Source: Homalodisca vitripennis
Taxonomy: Eukaryota > Arthropoda > Insecta > Hemiptera > Cicadellidae
Length of the DNA: 64,000 nt
Reading direction: 5' to 3'
Assembly (NCBI RefSeq): GCF_021130785.1
Contig: NC_060215.1
Span: 67,646,501-67,710,500, forward strand
The notes under the pieces are model-generated. The model searched no databases. It was not told the DNA's origin and saw nothing but the letters and a program-made list of their open reading frames with translations. Shown one piece after another: positions 45,103 to 56,757 of this stretch (within the stretch, counting starts at the first letter, position 1; each line of letters opens with the position of its first letter). Position numbers and translations under genes: made by a program.

Positions 45103-46101
45103 CACCTGGATGGATGACCATTTCATTTGTAATATCTGAGACAAAAAGAAAAATACAGATTATATAATTATATAAGTCACTCCTATGCAATAATATTCTA
45201 TCAACATTTTTAAGAATACCATGCCAAAATATTACTAAATTAAATATTCCTTAAATGTTGTACTTAATTACATAACGTTAAACTAGACAATAGACAAATT
45301 TCTTTATTTACATATTCTTCAAGAATAGTAATAGAGTCATATGTTTAAAAGCAAGGGTTCTTATGGCATTTTTCTGTAGTATGAGCACCCTGTTGAAATT
45401 TCCAGCAGAGGATCGACCCCACACAATAAGCCCATACCTCATATGGGTTTACTATTGAACCTTATGGTTTTTGTTTTAAACTGTGAGTAAGGAATTAAAC
45501 TCATAGCATAGTTGATATTTCGCTCATTAGTAAGTCCATTCAGTGTCTATATTTGCAACTGGGTGGCGGGGGGAAGTCGGTCGAGTACTGAATGTCTCAA
45601 GAGGTCCGCCGCGCTGTGTCCAGCCATCAACATCGTTGCTACGTCTCAGTTGTTACATGTTACAATAACATATTTCGTGACAGTTGTGTACGGGTGTCTT
45701 CATATTGCCCTTTGAATGAATTGAATCATAGTTTATTTCCAAAAATATTTACTTGTATAAAATACATGTATTAATGCATTATTAGGATAAACTCATCAGT
45801 TCAAAAGTGAAAAGTTATTCAAGGCAAGGCTCTGATATGAATGGTACCAGATTATATTGATAAGTTGGAAGCATTTATGTTTAGGAATGGAAGTTTGTCC
45901 ATAGTAGTTGTGATGATATATTTACAAGTGTGAGTATATTTATATGTAAACAAGTTTTGGATATAATAATAAAATTGTATACATGCATCAATGTATTAGT
46001 TGTATAAACTCAACAGTTCAAAAGTGAAAGGTTACCCAAGGCAATTGTGATGATAAATTATGCCAGTTTATACAGATAAGTTAGTAACATTTCTGTTCCA
46101 G
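45103..46101 (+). repeat. Tandemly duplicated DNA leading into CERK exon e
   Basis: Segment a (about 45755-45900) and segment b (about 45974-46115) share AAACTCA(T/A)CAGTTCAAAAG, then TGAAA(A/G)GTTA..CAAGGCAA, GATAAGTT.G.A.CATTT.TGTT and AATGGAAG. The offset is 216 bp. In segment b the last block is the acceptor and start of exon e; in segment a it is a decayed version (tttagg|AATGGAAG). A short (about 60-bp) LINE D-type 3' end lies at 45715-45775. A GC-rich segment at 45558-45710 is unassigned. Confidence 0.65.
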
Positions 46102-46298
46102 AATGGAAGGTTATCCAAGGCAAGTTTCTGATGGTGAACGGTGCCAACCTTAGTTGTGCCTGCCCCCGCAGTCCTAACGGCATCTCCCCCTATACTCACA
46201 TGGGAGATGGCTGCTTGGATGTGGTGCTTGTTAAGCATACTTCCATTTTAAATAATCTCAGACTACTTCTTACGCTTTCCAGTAGATTGAAATCTATT
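46102..46298 (+). CDS. Cerk: Ceramide kinase exon e
   Basis: Flanked by tttctgttccag and AAATCTATT|gtaagt; phase 1 in, phase 0 out, 197 bp. It reads EWKVIQGKFLMVNGANLSC, then CACPRSPNGISPYTHMGDGC, and LDVVLVKHTSILNNLRLL. The vertebrate enzyme has EEWQVVCGKFLAINATNMSC and CACRRSPRGLSPAAHLGDG here, so identity is high across the block. The first codon (Glu) is completed by the last base of exon d, which confirms direct joining. The HMGDG acidic residues belong to the C-terminal part of the lipid-kinase fold. Confidence 0.95.
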
Positions 46299-46552
46299 GT
46301 AAGTACTGTAAATGTTTAATATTTTTGTATATATTTTTAGTCTACATAGTTTTGTACAGTGAACAGTTACACTTATCTGACTAAATAGATGGTTGTAATA
46401 TCGGTCAAGAAAACGCTAAGACAACCTTATGAAAAATATTTATAGTCTACAAAAACCATGAAATTTCTTTTTGTAGTAAAGGTTTTAGTTGTGTTGATCC
46501 TAAGACCATCATCTTCTTACCAGTTATTTATAAAATCTATAGTATTTTGGAT

Positions 46553-49312
46553 TAGCCTGCTAATGGCTAATATCACCGCAGAAGCACCTAGACTGCTAGC
46601 CCCAGTGGTGTCTAAGCAATGATGTTAGCAAGAGTTTCTCTGGTACTTCCTCGTAGTGCAGGGGGGAAACGCCTTTTCGGTGGGCTTAGCACTGATGAGG
46701 TAGGCGAAAACCAGGAAACTCGGACCCGGTCCTCCAAGGGTATGTGGGGGTTGAGCGTCGGGCCAACTACTCACATCGGAAAACCACTAAGTTCAGAAAA
46801 ACCAACACAATGCCTCGGATACAGGACGGACTACACGGATTAGACCAAGGCCACCCTTACGGACTTTGAGATTTGGGACGTGGAATGTTAGAACTCTAGC
46901 TATACCAGGGGCCATTGACATACTGTCGGAGGAGCTTAGTAAATATGAGATGGATCTGGTAGCTCTACAAGAGACCAGATGGCCAATAGCAGGAAAGCTA
47001 AATACCAAAGATTATATAATATATTATAGTGGAAATGAGGAAGGAAGATACCAAAGAGGAGTAGGATTTGCTGTAAGCAGGAAGATTGAGAGTACTGTGA
47101 TATGTTTCGAAGCTAAAGATGAAAGACTGTGTATAATTAGGATTAAGGGTAGGTTTAAGAATATATCTGTTATGAGTGTGTATGCGCCCACAGAAGATGC
47201 GGAAGACGACATAAAGAATGCTTTTTATGAAAGGAAAGCCCTAAGTAACTTAGCTCAAGGAAACCCAGAGGAAGATAAAATTGAAAGGGGCTGGACAAAC
47301 ATAAAGGAAACCCTACAAAACTGTGCAAAAGATGTGTGTGGAAAGAATGAAAGGAAGAACAAAAAACCATGGTTTGACGAAGAATGCAAAGAAAAAGTGG
47401 TGCAAAGAAAGGAAGGGAAAGAGACTTGGCTCAACAGGAAACAGGCAAGAGATAGGGAAGAATATAAAAAAACGCTCAAGAGAAACGGTAAAAATACTCA
47501 GGAGAAAAAAGAGGGAATGGGTGAACAAAATCCTAGAGAAAGCGGAACAGGATAGGACGGCAAACAATAGCAGAGACTTTTATCGATCGGTGAGATTTTT
47601 CAGGAAGGGATACACCCCAATGCCATATGGAATCAAAAACAAATCTGGGGAACTACAGAGCAAAGAAGGGATACAAGTATGGCAAGAGTATTTTAAAGAT
47701 CTCTTGAATGTAGAAGCATTGGAGGAAGAGGAAGAGGAAACCGAGGAAGTATATAAAAATGTGGAACCAATGGTCCCAGATCCAACACTACAAGAAGTAG
47801 AAAATGCAATCAAGGAATTAAAAAACAATAAAGCTCCAGGAGAGGATTCAGTATCATCAGAATTGATTAAAGCAGGAGGGGCAAGACTAGCGAAGGAGAT
47901 TTACAAATTGATTCTGAATATTTGGGAAAAAGAACTGATTCCAAATGAATGGAAGGAAGCGATAGTTATCCCTGTTCATAAGAAAGGTAACAAAGAAGAG
48001 TGCACCAACTACAGAGGAATTTCTCTCCTAAACTGTACCTACAAAGTACTATCAAAGATTTTACAAAAAAGATTAGAGGAGTATACATCCAATATAATAG
48101 GTGACCACCAAGCAGGCTTTACTAGAGGTAGATCAACTACCGATCAAATATTCATACTGAAGGAGGCAATTGCCAAATACCATGAATTCAATAAATCCTT
48201 TCTATGCCTTTTTATTGATTTCTCCAAAGCATATGACTCGATTAGTAGAAGAAGACTCTGGAAGATTATGGAAAAGTATGGAATACCCAACAAATTAATA
48301 AACTTGTCAAAATCATGCATATCAGGATCTAGATGCAAGGTTAAGATAAATGGGGAAATCTCGGAAAAGTTTGATGTAAGCACAGGCGTAAGACAGGGGG
48401 ATGGATTGACCCCATTGCTATTTAATTTAGCTTTAGAGGAAGCATTACAAGAAGTAAGACAAACAGAAGCTGGAATTACAATAGGGACCAAAATAAATGT
48501 TCTTGCATTTGCGGATGATGTTGCAATTATAGCGAAGAGTAAAGAAGAGCTGAAAGTGCTGGTCGCAAAACTCCTAAACCATACACAAAAAGTTGGTTTA
48601 AGCATAAATGAAGAGAAAACCAAAATAATGGAGTGTGGGAGAACAACCCAAATAAACAATGAAAATAATATAGAAATAGAAGGGCACAAATTTGAAAAAG
48701 TAAACAACTTCACTTATTTGGGAGTAATGCTGACGAATAATAATGAAGAAGACATGAAAATACAACAAAGGATAAATGCAGCACACAGAAGTTTATCAGC
48801 ATGCCACAAGCTATTAAGCTCTCGACTACTATCACACAAAACCAAACTCCGTATATATAAAACCATTATAAGACCAGTTCTGTTATATGGCTCAGAAAAC
48901 TGGGTGTTAAGTAAAAAAACAGGAAAACGTTTGATAGTATTTAAGAACAAATTATTGAGAAAAATCTATGGGCCAACCCTTGAAGATGGAGAGTGGAGGA
49001 TAAAACATAATGTAGAGTTGAGGCAACTATGTATGGACCCAGACATAGTGGCCGAGGTGAGAAGTAGGAGAATGAGATGGGCTGGCCATTTACTAAGGAA
49101 GGAGGACAACTCCTTAGTCAAGAACGTCCTTGTAAACAATCCGGAGGGCAGAAGACCACCAGGAAGGCCCAAGTTGAGATGGCGAGACCAGATCAGAAGA
49201 GACATAAGAAAACTGGGAAGAAGATGCAATGGATAGAGAGATCTGGAGGCAGTGTGTTGGCGAGGCAAAGTACCACCTTGGGTACCAAGAGCCACGGCAG
49301 TAAGTAAGTAAG
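46553..49312 (+). mobile_element. RTE-type non-LTR retrotransposon with a 15-bp TSD
   Basis: A perfect 15-bp duplication TATAGTATTTTGGAT flanks it (46538-46552 and 49313-49327). The 3' end is a TAAG tetranucleotide tail (about 49299-49312), as in RTE elements. The body is 2760 bp: a GC-richer 5' region to 46865, a shortened endonuclease, and a long RT frame. It lies in the same direction as CERK. The intact duplication and long open RT frame make it one of the youngest insertions here. RTE assignment rests on overall layout, tail and the style of the RT. Confidence 0.85.
46866..49236 (+). pseudogene. RTE-type ORF: truncated endonuclease plus reverse transcriptase
   Basis: From 46866 the product begins MRFGTWNVRTLAIPGAID, DLVALQETRWPIAGK and RGVGFAVSRKIES, the N-terminal APE endonuclease blocks, up to VMSVYAPTEDAED. 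The next expected blocks (GDFNAK, IDYILI, SDHxL) are absent; the sequence jumps to KNERKNKKPWFDEECKEKV. So roughly 200 residues of the endonuclease are deleted. A frameshift near 47490 leads into the RT frame, open to 49236. It has LKNNKAPGEDSVSSELIKAG, TNYRGISLLNCTYKVLSKIL, FIDFSKAYDSISR, VRQGDGLTPLLFNL and VLAFADDVAIIAKS (FADD active site), then RMRWAGHLLRKED. The RT part has no internal stop over about 590 residues; the last ~25 residues are shifted out of frame. Confidence 0.85.
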
Positions 49313-49440
49313 TATAGTATTTTGGATGTGATTTTCCAAAGTACCTCTATGTCTACCCTTGATCATAAGCATTAGGTTGTCAGCATATCACTGTAACTTT
49401 ATACCTGTTTAAGTCAAGAAATTTTACACCACCAAAGTTT

Positions 49441-52400
49441 ATAACATTTTGGAGAATATTCTTCATTGAGGGTGTCCTTTCAGGGATGTAACAGTGACAG
49501 TATCCTTTCTGAGTTTGCTTCTTTATTGTTAAGTTGATTGTTTAGGAAGACTACTATCAAGTGGATAGTATGGAATGTATCTTCTCCTCATCACTGTCTC
49601 CACGGAAGTACATATACAAATCGTTCCTTTTTTCTTAATCTTCTTCCACTTCATCAGTTAGACTGTAAAATATCTAATAGGAAATTTGCGTGCAATTTGC
49701 CTATAACTTTGAGAAGAGTCAATACCCTTCCATAGCACAAATAACCAGAGCCTTTTTCCAGTTCTTTGACATTTCAGCTAATCTCTCAAGTCCATATTAT
49801 CTTTTCTGATAAAGATTAACATCCATCAGTTCCTGTGGTACTTTGGTATTAACCGGAGGCCACTATTTTTGGAACAGTTTTTCTTATCGGGGCCCAAAAA
49901 CTATATTATTAGAAAGAACAGACTTTATATGACTTAATTGTGAAAATACACGTCAATATGACAAGTATTTAATCGGTTCTTGTTTTCTGACGAGAAGTAG
50001 GCAATACTGTCCCTATCTACTTATTACTATTACGTGACATACTTTGATTTAAATTAGGTTATCATAAATATCACTAGTAGTGCCAAAGGCACCACCAAAG
50101 CCTGCATTGATATGCATAAATGGGCTTCTGTGCCTGCACTTGTCGTAAAAGGAAAAACATCCCTCTAGATAGTACCTAAATTCTAGCTCAGATTACGTGA
50201 GTGCTCGTAATTTTCGAGTTTTAACTTTTAATAAAATACGAATGTATGTATAGGGACAAAGTAACCTCCTTCTCACTAACATTGCTTCCTTTCAGGAGGC
50301 AGAAAACAAGAACCGGTTGTCATAGCAAAATTTAATTTTCATAGTAAGTCAAATAAAGTCTGTTCTTTCTAATAGTAATGTGTCTGCTTCTTCAATCTAA
50401 TTTAGATTGTTTAGGTCCCATATAAGGAAACTCCTAAAATAATAGTGGCCTCCTGGATAATACCAAAGTACTGTTCATCTGCTAAGGACTCTCTCTATCC
50501 CCTCCTGTACAGTCCATTGATTTAGGAACCCTATAGGTTGCCTTCTTCTTTACCGTGGCCTACAAGTTATATCTCACTAATCAATGGTCTTTGACTAAGT
50601 TTACATTATATCTAAGACCTTTCTTCTAACTTTTGTAATGAAAAGTTCCTTACCTCTATTATTTATGTTAGAGTAGTAACTTCTCCAGAAGCTTATCATG
50701 GACATTAATGTCACATCTTAAGAGCAGTGTCACCCTTTTCCTTCTGCATAGTAGTCCAACAGTCCATAGTGGCTGAGACTTCAAAGTACATAATTTGATT
50801 TGAGTAACTAAGAAGCCATGCTGTAAACTCAGAAATTCATATTTTTATTACAGAACCAAAGTTAACTCTGAATACCTTGAATGAAGTAAAATAATTACTA
50901 TGGCAGTGACACATGTGCTTAAATTAATAATGTAAAACATGTGATATTGTAGTCACCAATCTTATCACTTTCAAATGAGGACATGCTGTTGATGGATTCT
51001 AGGGAAGTAGGCTGGGATAAACGGTACGTCTTTATTTCTTAATGGGTGGCAACTTCTATTATCACTGCCACCAAACCTCTTGTTATTAGTTCTCTAACAG
51101 GTAAACAGGTTATGAAAGCATTATGCATAGGCTTTTAACCGTTCCATCATAAATTAGGACCTGGAATGTAAGACATAGGTCTGAGTGGAATACTGAGTGG
51201 AACTTATGATTCCTTTTTGGACCCAAGTTCCTGGATTAAGCTAATGGACTTTTCCTCTGTGGCAGAGGCTGACAGCTCCTGTACCTTGAGCGAATAGGTA
51301 AGTTTCTCCTTTTTCTCTTCTTTATATTTGGTTACTTCTTTTGGAGCAGATTTTTCACACTTACTAGCAGATTTCCGGAGTTCTCTCTACTACTTCCATC
51401 CCCTGAACACCAGCTATTGTGAAGTTGGCCTAGGCTTCAGTTTCGTTCCTCCTCCTTCCTTTAGTCTTAGCTGGGTTTTGTAGTTTGGCCAAGGACCCTC
51501 CTCTTGTTGTTTGCAGAATGAAAGTCAATTGTAGTTATTAGTGCTATATATTTATCCTCTTCACTCCTTTGAATTATATTCCATTCAACCGCCATAACAT
51601 GCCCTTGTTCTCTGATTTAAGATACCCGAAAAATCATTTAATTTGTGTCTTCCTCACTGCCCGAAAAGTATGTGGTTGTAAGAGGAATTTCTTTTCTTAC
51701 ACATAATCCATATATTCAGCTTCTCCCATGGCTTTAGGCTTTCCTGTTTACCTCTCAGCTATTCAGCCATCTCTTGAATCTCGCAGTTGATAATCAGAAC
51801 ACCATGTTTCCTGTCATTGTCATATTGGCTTAGAGAAACCTGGTCTCTCTGTTTTCTTCATGATTACGGACAGTGTAGCATTCTTTACTTCTTAAATCTG
51901 TTCTGAGGTAAGGAGAGCAATTTAAAAACTGGTATTAAGTATATCCTACCTTACTCCTTCAGATAAAATATAAGAAAGTACTATATAGTCCTAACATTGA
52001 CTAGTAAAATAAAAAGTTAATTCATTCAGTTACTTTGTTAAAAGTTATTCTTTGGATAGGTACATTTTGCTCCTTTTCTTCCCTTAAAAAACCCTTTGTG
52101 ACTTTTGTTAGCTACACCTCTTTACTACATGTCCCTCTGGAGTTGGTCCATCAGATAAAGGCCTCTCTAACCTCTCTTCTGCCGGGACCCTTTCTATAAG
52201 TTTTGGATTTAGCTCTTTGACCATTGGTTTGTACTTAAGAAACATTTGGGAAGTACTGTTCTCTTACCAACCACGTGAATCTCTTCCTGAGTGTCCCATT
52301 CAACCATGAGATCTTTAGGCTAAGAATTCTGGTTTGTTTCTCAAGTTCTTTCCTTGTTTGTGTTGGTCCTCCTCAGAAGTAATCAATTTGGCCCAAGTTA

Positions 52401-52560
52401 GATGTTCAGATTTCTACTGGAAAGACTTCATTCTCCTTAACTTGGTACAAATCATCAGGGTTGTAGGATTCGAGTTCACCCTTTGCTGTTTTTTCTACAT
52501 TTTTTGGTCAACTAAAGTCCACTGGATAAGATTTTTTCTGTATTGTACTCATGTGTTTTC
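49441..52560 (-). pseudogene. Unidentified decayed coding region on the minus strand
   Basis: Outside the MITE at 49841-50468, reverse-strand translation gives many protein-like stretches broken by stops and frame changes. Examples in minus-strand order are LNPKLIERVPAEERLERPLS (about 52200), VRKEIPLTTTYFSGSEEDTN (about 51690), VMAVEWNIIQRSEEDKYIAL (about 51570), VQELSASATEEKSISLIQEL (about 51250), GLERLAEMSKNWKKALVICA (about 49760) and NDLYMYFRGDSDEEKIHSIL (about 49590). The + strand is correspondingly pyrimidine-rich. I recognise no family. It could be a retroelement polyprotein or a processed pseudogene. Purine-rich composition alone lowers stop density, so part of the signal may be chance. 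Confidence 0.4.
49841..50468. mobile_element. MITE with TA TSD (628 bp)
   Basis: The inverted ends read CTTTGGTATTAACCGGAGGC on the left and CTTTGGTATTATCCAGGAGG on the right (reverse complement), both continuing into CCACTATT. TA flanks each (49839-49840, 50469-50470). A second shared block, ATTAGAAAGAACAGACTTTA, lies about 60 bp in from the left end and about 95 bp in from the right. No protein is encoded. Tc1/mariner-type mobilisation is likely from TA. Confidence 0.7.
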
Positions 52561-52569
52561 ATGAGTAGT

Positions 52570-52709
52570 CAGGAGCGGCGTTAGGGTAGGGCGCGGTTGG
52601 GCGACCGCTCAGGGGCGCCGGTAGTCTTTTTTCGTATGTAATTGAATTGCAGTTAGGGGGCGCCGAAGAAATCTCGCCCAGAGCGCTGGTAGTGCTAAAA
52701 CCGGCACTG
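52570..52709. mobile_element. hAT-type MITE (140 bp) with 8-bp TSD
   Basis: TGAGTAGT occurs at 52562-52569 and 52710-52717. The ends are CAGGAGCGGCGTTAGGG and, on the reverse strand, CAGTGCCGGTTTTAGC, which fit the hAT terminal form CAGnnnCGGnnTTAG. The unit is GC-rich against its AT-rich surroundings and too short to encode a protein. Confidence 0.88.
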
Positions 52710-52717
52710 TGAGTAGT

Positions 52718-53540
52718 GGATATCTAAAGGTCTAAAAAATCTGGCAGAAAGAGATTGGTATCTTATTTTTAAAAAAATAGTCATTCTATGCAGTGCTATG
52801 CTTTACTTAGTGAAGTCTAAATAAAACCGAAAATCACATATTCTTGATCAAGCTCTCCCATGAGTGCATAGCCTATATCATATGCTGTTCCATCTTAGTT
52901 TGCAAAGATGAAAAGGAAAGGAAAAGATGAGAGTAGAATAGAAAGAGTAAGATTATTTTTGAGAATGAGGAGTGACAGATAAAGTTTGAATTGAGAAAAT
53001 TATCTGAAAATATACTATGAGTGAAAAAGCTCAGTGCGTTCATTTCACCCGTCGGAAATGATGTGAAAATATGGAGTATTAGATCAGGTGATCACACCTG
53101 ATACAGCTGCTGGTCTTGTGTTTTAGCAACGATGTCAGGTTGATGCTATTGACTTTGACATCCAAGAGGTGTATACAAACTCCAAGTCTCATTTTTTGAA
53201 AAAGATTTTTGATTTCTCTTTATTTTATTTACTGGATAAACTCATACTTTCTAAGGAAGGATATTTAGAGTACAATTTGTTGGACTGTATTTTTGTGATT
53301 TTCTTTGCCATTACAGGTTCTCCCATATCGATTACAAGTTGGACCCAGTATCTTAACTATCCATTTCCTCATGAGTCATGAGCATCCTCCTTTGTGTTCT
53401 GTTTGTGATGTACCTCTGAGTGTGCAGGTCTTAACTGTGTTAACAAAATGGCTCTGCTTTACTTTTAACTAAAGTGGATTGCACGAAAGTAGTACACAGG
53501 CATTTATCCTGTTTTTTTCATCCGTTCATAACAATTATGG
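52718..53540. other. No gene recognised
   Basis: AT-rich intronic DNA. A small inverted repeat ATCAGGTG...CACCTGAT lies at about 53082-53102. Open frame 53169-53381 has no domain. Confidence 0.45.
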
Positions 53541-53542
53541 TA

Positions 53543-56052
53543 CAGTAGAGTCCCGCCAATCCGAACTAATTGGGACCGAACCTTGTTCGGATTGACGGAA
53601 ATTCGGACTAGGCGGATTGTTTGTTAAATAGTACCATTTATCAACTTTCAAGTGCAATTTACGTGGTTTTAAAAACAATTAAATGCATACAATAATCAAA
53701 TGCAATAAACAATAGTAAGTACGTATTTTAAACGTAATAATAATATTACATTACAGCTTCCTGTCTTTGTACGGTAACATCGCGGTGGTCGAAACTGAGT
53801 GCCATTGTTTTGTGCGTAATGAATCTAGTAGAAGCCACCTGTCTGTGGTGGGCGGGGCGAGATGGTCGGTGACCTTTGAAACAGTGTGGCGCGCAAAACT
53901 ATTGGACTGCCACTACCTCACCCCCTATCCCCCTCCACCACCCACCCCGGTGACGAGAGTGGCGAGACGACAGTTTAGTGCAATCTTCCATACGCGCAGC
54001 ACGTGCTCTTACTGTGTATTCTGTAGTTTGTGGTTTGCAATTTTGTTTGTTCTTTGCTCTGCTCTGTGCGTATATCCGATATCATTATGGCTAGTAAACG
54101 TAAACACAACTCGTGTACGTTAAAAGAAAAACTCGAAGTTCTCAAAAGACTAGAACAATGGTGAAAGTGCTACTCAACTTTCAATTGAATTTGGTGTCGG
54201 TAAAGCGACGATCAGTGACTGGAAAAAGAAGCGGGCAAAAAATCGAACAATTTTGCTCTGTTACCAAGTGAAAACACTCTAGGAAAAACGTCAAAACTAC
54301 TACTGTGTCATCGTATGACAAACTCGATGAAGCACTTTACTTGTGGTTTTCTCAAGAGAGACAAAAAGGCATTCCCATTACCGGCCCTCTTATTAAAGAA
54401 AAGGCGCTTCTACTAAACATCCTTATGGGAGGCGATCCGTCATTTTCGGCTAGTTGCGGTTTTTTAGATCGGTGGAAAAAAAAGGCACGGTATCAGGCAA
54501 CTGACTGTAACTGGCGAAAAGATGTCTGCAGACAGCAAACGCAGCCGCAGAGTATCTTCAGGAGTTCAAAGAAATTACATCCTCCTACTCACCCCAGCAA
54601 GTGTACAACGCTGATGAAACGGGGCTAAATTTCAAAGCGTTGCCAACAAAGAGCCTAGCTTCAAGAGAAGAAAAGTCCGCTCCAGGATTTTAAAATGGAT
54701 AAGCAACGACTAAACCGTATTAGCATGCAGCAACGCTTCCGCCACCAATAAGATACCTTTGATGGTTATCGGTAAATCCAAAAAACCTCGATGTTTTAAA
54801 AACATGAATTATGAACGCTCTGCCGGTTTACTATAAAAACCAAAAGAAAGCTTGGATGGATCGTGCTTTGTTTCAAGAATGGTTTGAGAAACAATTTGTG
54901 CCCAACGTGAGAGCCTACAATGAAGAAAAATGGACTGCCTGATAGAGCGTTGTTACTCATAGATAACGCTCCGTCCCATCCGGATGACTTAGAGCTGGTT
55001 ATTGGTGATATAAAAGCCATTTTTTCTACCACCGAACGTTACTTCGATCATTACAACCAATGGACCAAGGAGTTCTACAAGCGTTGAAGCAAAATTATCG
55101 GAAAAAGCTGCTCCGAAGCCTGCTTGAGGAAAATGAAGACCTCACAATTCTCCAAAAGCTTAAGAAAATCACGATCAAAGATGTAATTTTCTGGGTGGCA
55201 GAGGCTTGGGAGAAACACAAGCGTAGGAGCTCTGCAGAAATCTTGGAAAAATCTTTGGCCTGATCTGCAGTTTGTTGAAGAGATTGTTCCACCTGTAAAT
55301 GAATGCGAACTTCTTCCTCTTGTAAAAAAAAAATACCGGGATGGCGGAAAATGTAGAGAAGGAGTGTGTTGATGAGTGGACGGCTGTAGATGACAAAGGC
55401 TTCGAGGAGTACACAGACGAAGACATCGTGGCACAGGTGCAAGGAGTCCCAGCTGATGACTCATGTAGCAGTGAGGATGAGGGAGACGCCCAAACTACCG
55501 ATATTGTTCCACACAGCGCAGCTGCAAGTGCCTTTGACCTCGCTCTACGCTACGTCGAGCAACATTGCCGCTGCTACTCCCAATGACGTAATGTTCATTC
55601 GGCGTTGTCGAAACATTGCATCGTCCAGTCGTTTTTAGTGTGTTGCGTCAAAAGAAGATCACTGACTTTAGGTCTTAAGAAAGTGTTGGGTTTTGCAGTG
55701 TTTTGTTTTACGTTTTTATCCCTTATTGTGTCCCAAGTTAAAGTACAAATTATTTGCTAAGCCTTGCGTATGGGTTTGTACATTATAAATACAGTACAGT
55801 ACAGTACTATGTTTCATTTATTAACAGTATAAATTCCGTACAATGTATGTATCATCTAACGTTTCAAATGTAATTTCAGTTTCTATATGTCAGTAAGTAA
55901 ATGCTTTGAGAAATAAAACTTACGTTTTACTATAATAACTGGTTTTAATTTATTTTCCTGCCTTTTTAGCAATTTTAATATTTTCTCCTAGCCGTGTTCG
56001 GATTAGGGCGGATTTTCGGATTGGCGGGGTTCGGATCGGCGGGACTCTACTG
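53543..56052 (+). mobile_element. pogo/Tigger-type DNA transposon with TA TSD
   Basis: The inverted ends start CAGTAGAGTCCCGCC (53543) and match the right end at 56052. This is the characteristic Tigger-type terminus. TA flanks both (53541-53542, 56053-56054). Extra subterminal copies of TTCGGATTGGCGG-like sequence occur at both ends. The + strand carries a degenerate transposase. At 2510 bp it is close to the usual full length. Confidence 0.92.
54087..55638 (+). pseudogene. Tigger-type transposase remnant
   Basis: The ATG at 54087 opens MASKRKHNSCTLKEKLEVLK and, after a shift, QLSIEFGVGKATISDWKKKR: the psq-type helix-turn-helix. The CENP-B-type second HTH follows (DEALYLWFSQERQKGIPITG; SCGFLDRWKKK). 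The catalytic blocks are QQVYNADETGLNFKALP (first Asp), RALLLIDNAPSHPDD (second Asp) and QPMDQGVLQALKQNYRKKLL (third Asp). A C-terminal tail with ALRYVEQH-like and NDVMFIRRCRNIASSSRF blocks ends at 55638. Several stops and at least four frameshifts (near 54160, 54270, 54520, 54690, 55040) make it dead. Its order of domains is complete. Confidence 0.85.
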
Positions 56053-56757
56053 TATTATAATTTTATCTTTTAATAAGCTTTCTTTTATGTACGTTGACGT
56101 TTTATGTTTTTTGTCTTCTCATTGGTTTTCATGAAATTTTGCTTTAACCCTTAGCCCTTGAATTACTTTCAACAAGAACTGGTATCCTAATCGATTTACC
56201 ACTTGTGGGTTTAAGATTGATTTGGGATTTTTAGTTGTTTTTTGTTATATTTTGTCCTCTTATAGGGGTTTGACAGTTTTATTATTGAAAGTTACTTCGT
56301 TACTTATATAAAAACCCTGATCTGAGTAATTTAGATGCATTCATACAAATTTTGAGAACCAAAAATAAAATTTAAAAAATGTAAAGTTGTAAAAGGCTTT
56401 TATAGTTTTTTGTTTAAAAAGTTGCAGAAAATGCTTACAATTTATGTTTTTTGTTTTAGGATACCACATATATTAATTGTGTGGATGCATATAACTATTA
56501 TTTCAATTTCTGTATGACCAAAAACACTTGTACAATAAATAATTTCAAATAAATGTACAAAGTCTAAAAACAAAATTTTAAGACTTAGTAAGATATATTG
56601 ATAGTAAACTGCACTACAAACAACCAGTTGTTTCAAAGTCGATATTTTCAATTGTATCACATATCGAAGTATATGTTAAGATCCATTTCATTTCAATTTT
56701 CAGTGAAATATTCTGAGATGCAGTAGGCGGATCGGCCCCGTCCTGCGAGGCCTCGGC

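Larger units (their letters stand above)
40218..46101 (+). other. CERK intron d-e
   Basis: A 5884-bp intron. It carries the Sailor-like element 41155-45100 and, near its 3' end, a tandem duplication of DNA leading into exon e. A short coding-like stretch at 40924-41036 is discussed in the findings. Confidence 0.75.

Noticed and set aside
48144..48713. A 189-codon minus-strand open frame
   Set aside because: It is the complement of the RTE-type RT domain; the + frame has the FADD active site and all RT blocks.
53767..54123. A 118-codon open frame with a proline run, upstream of the Tigger-type transposase
   Set aside because: It lies in the 5' region of the pogo-type element, overlaps the transposase start in another frame, and has no domain.
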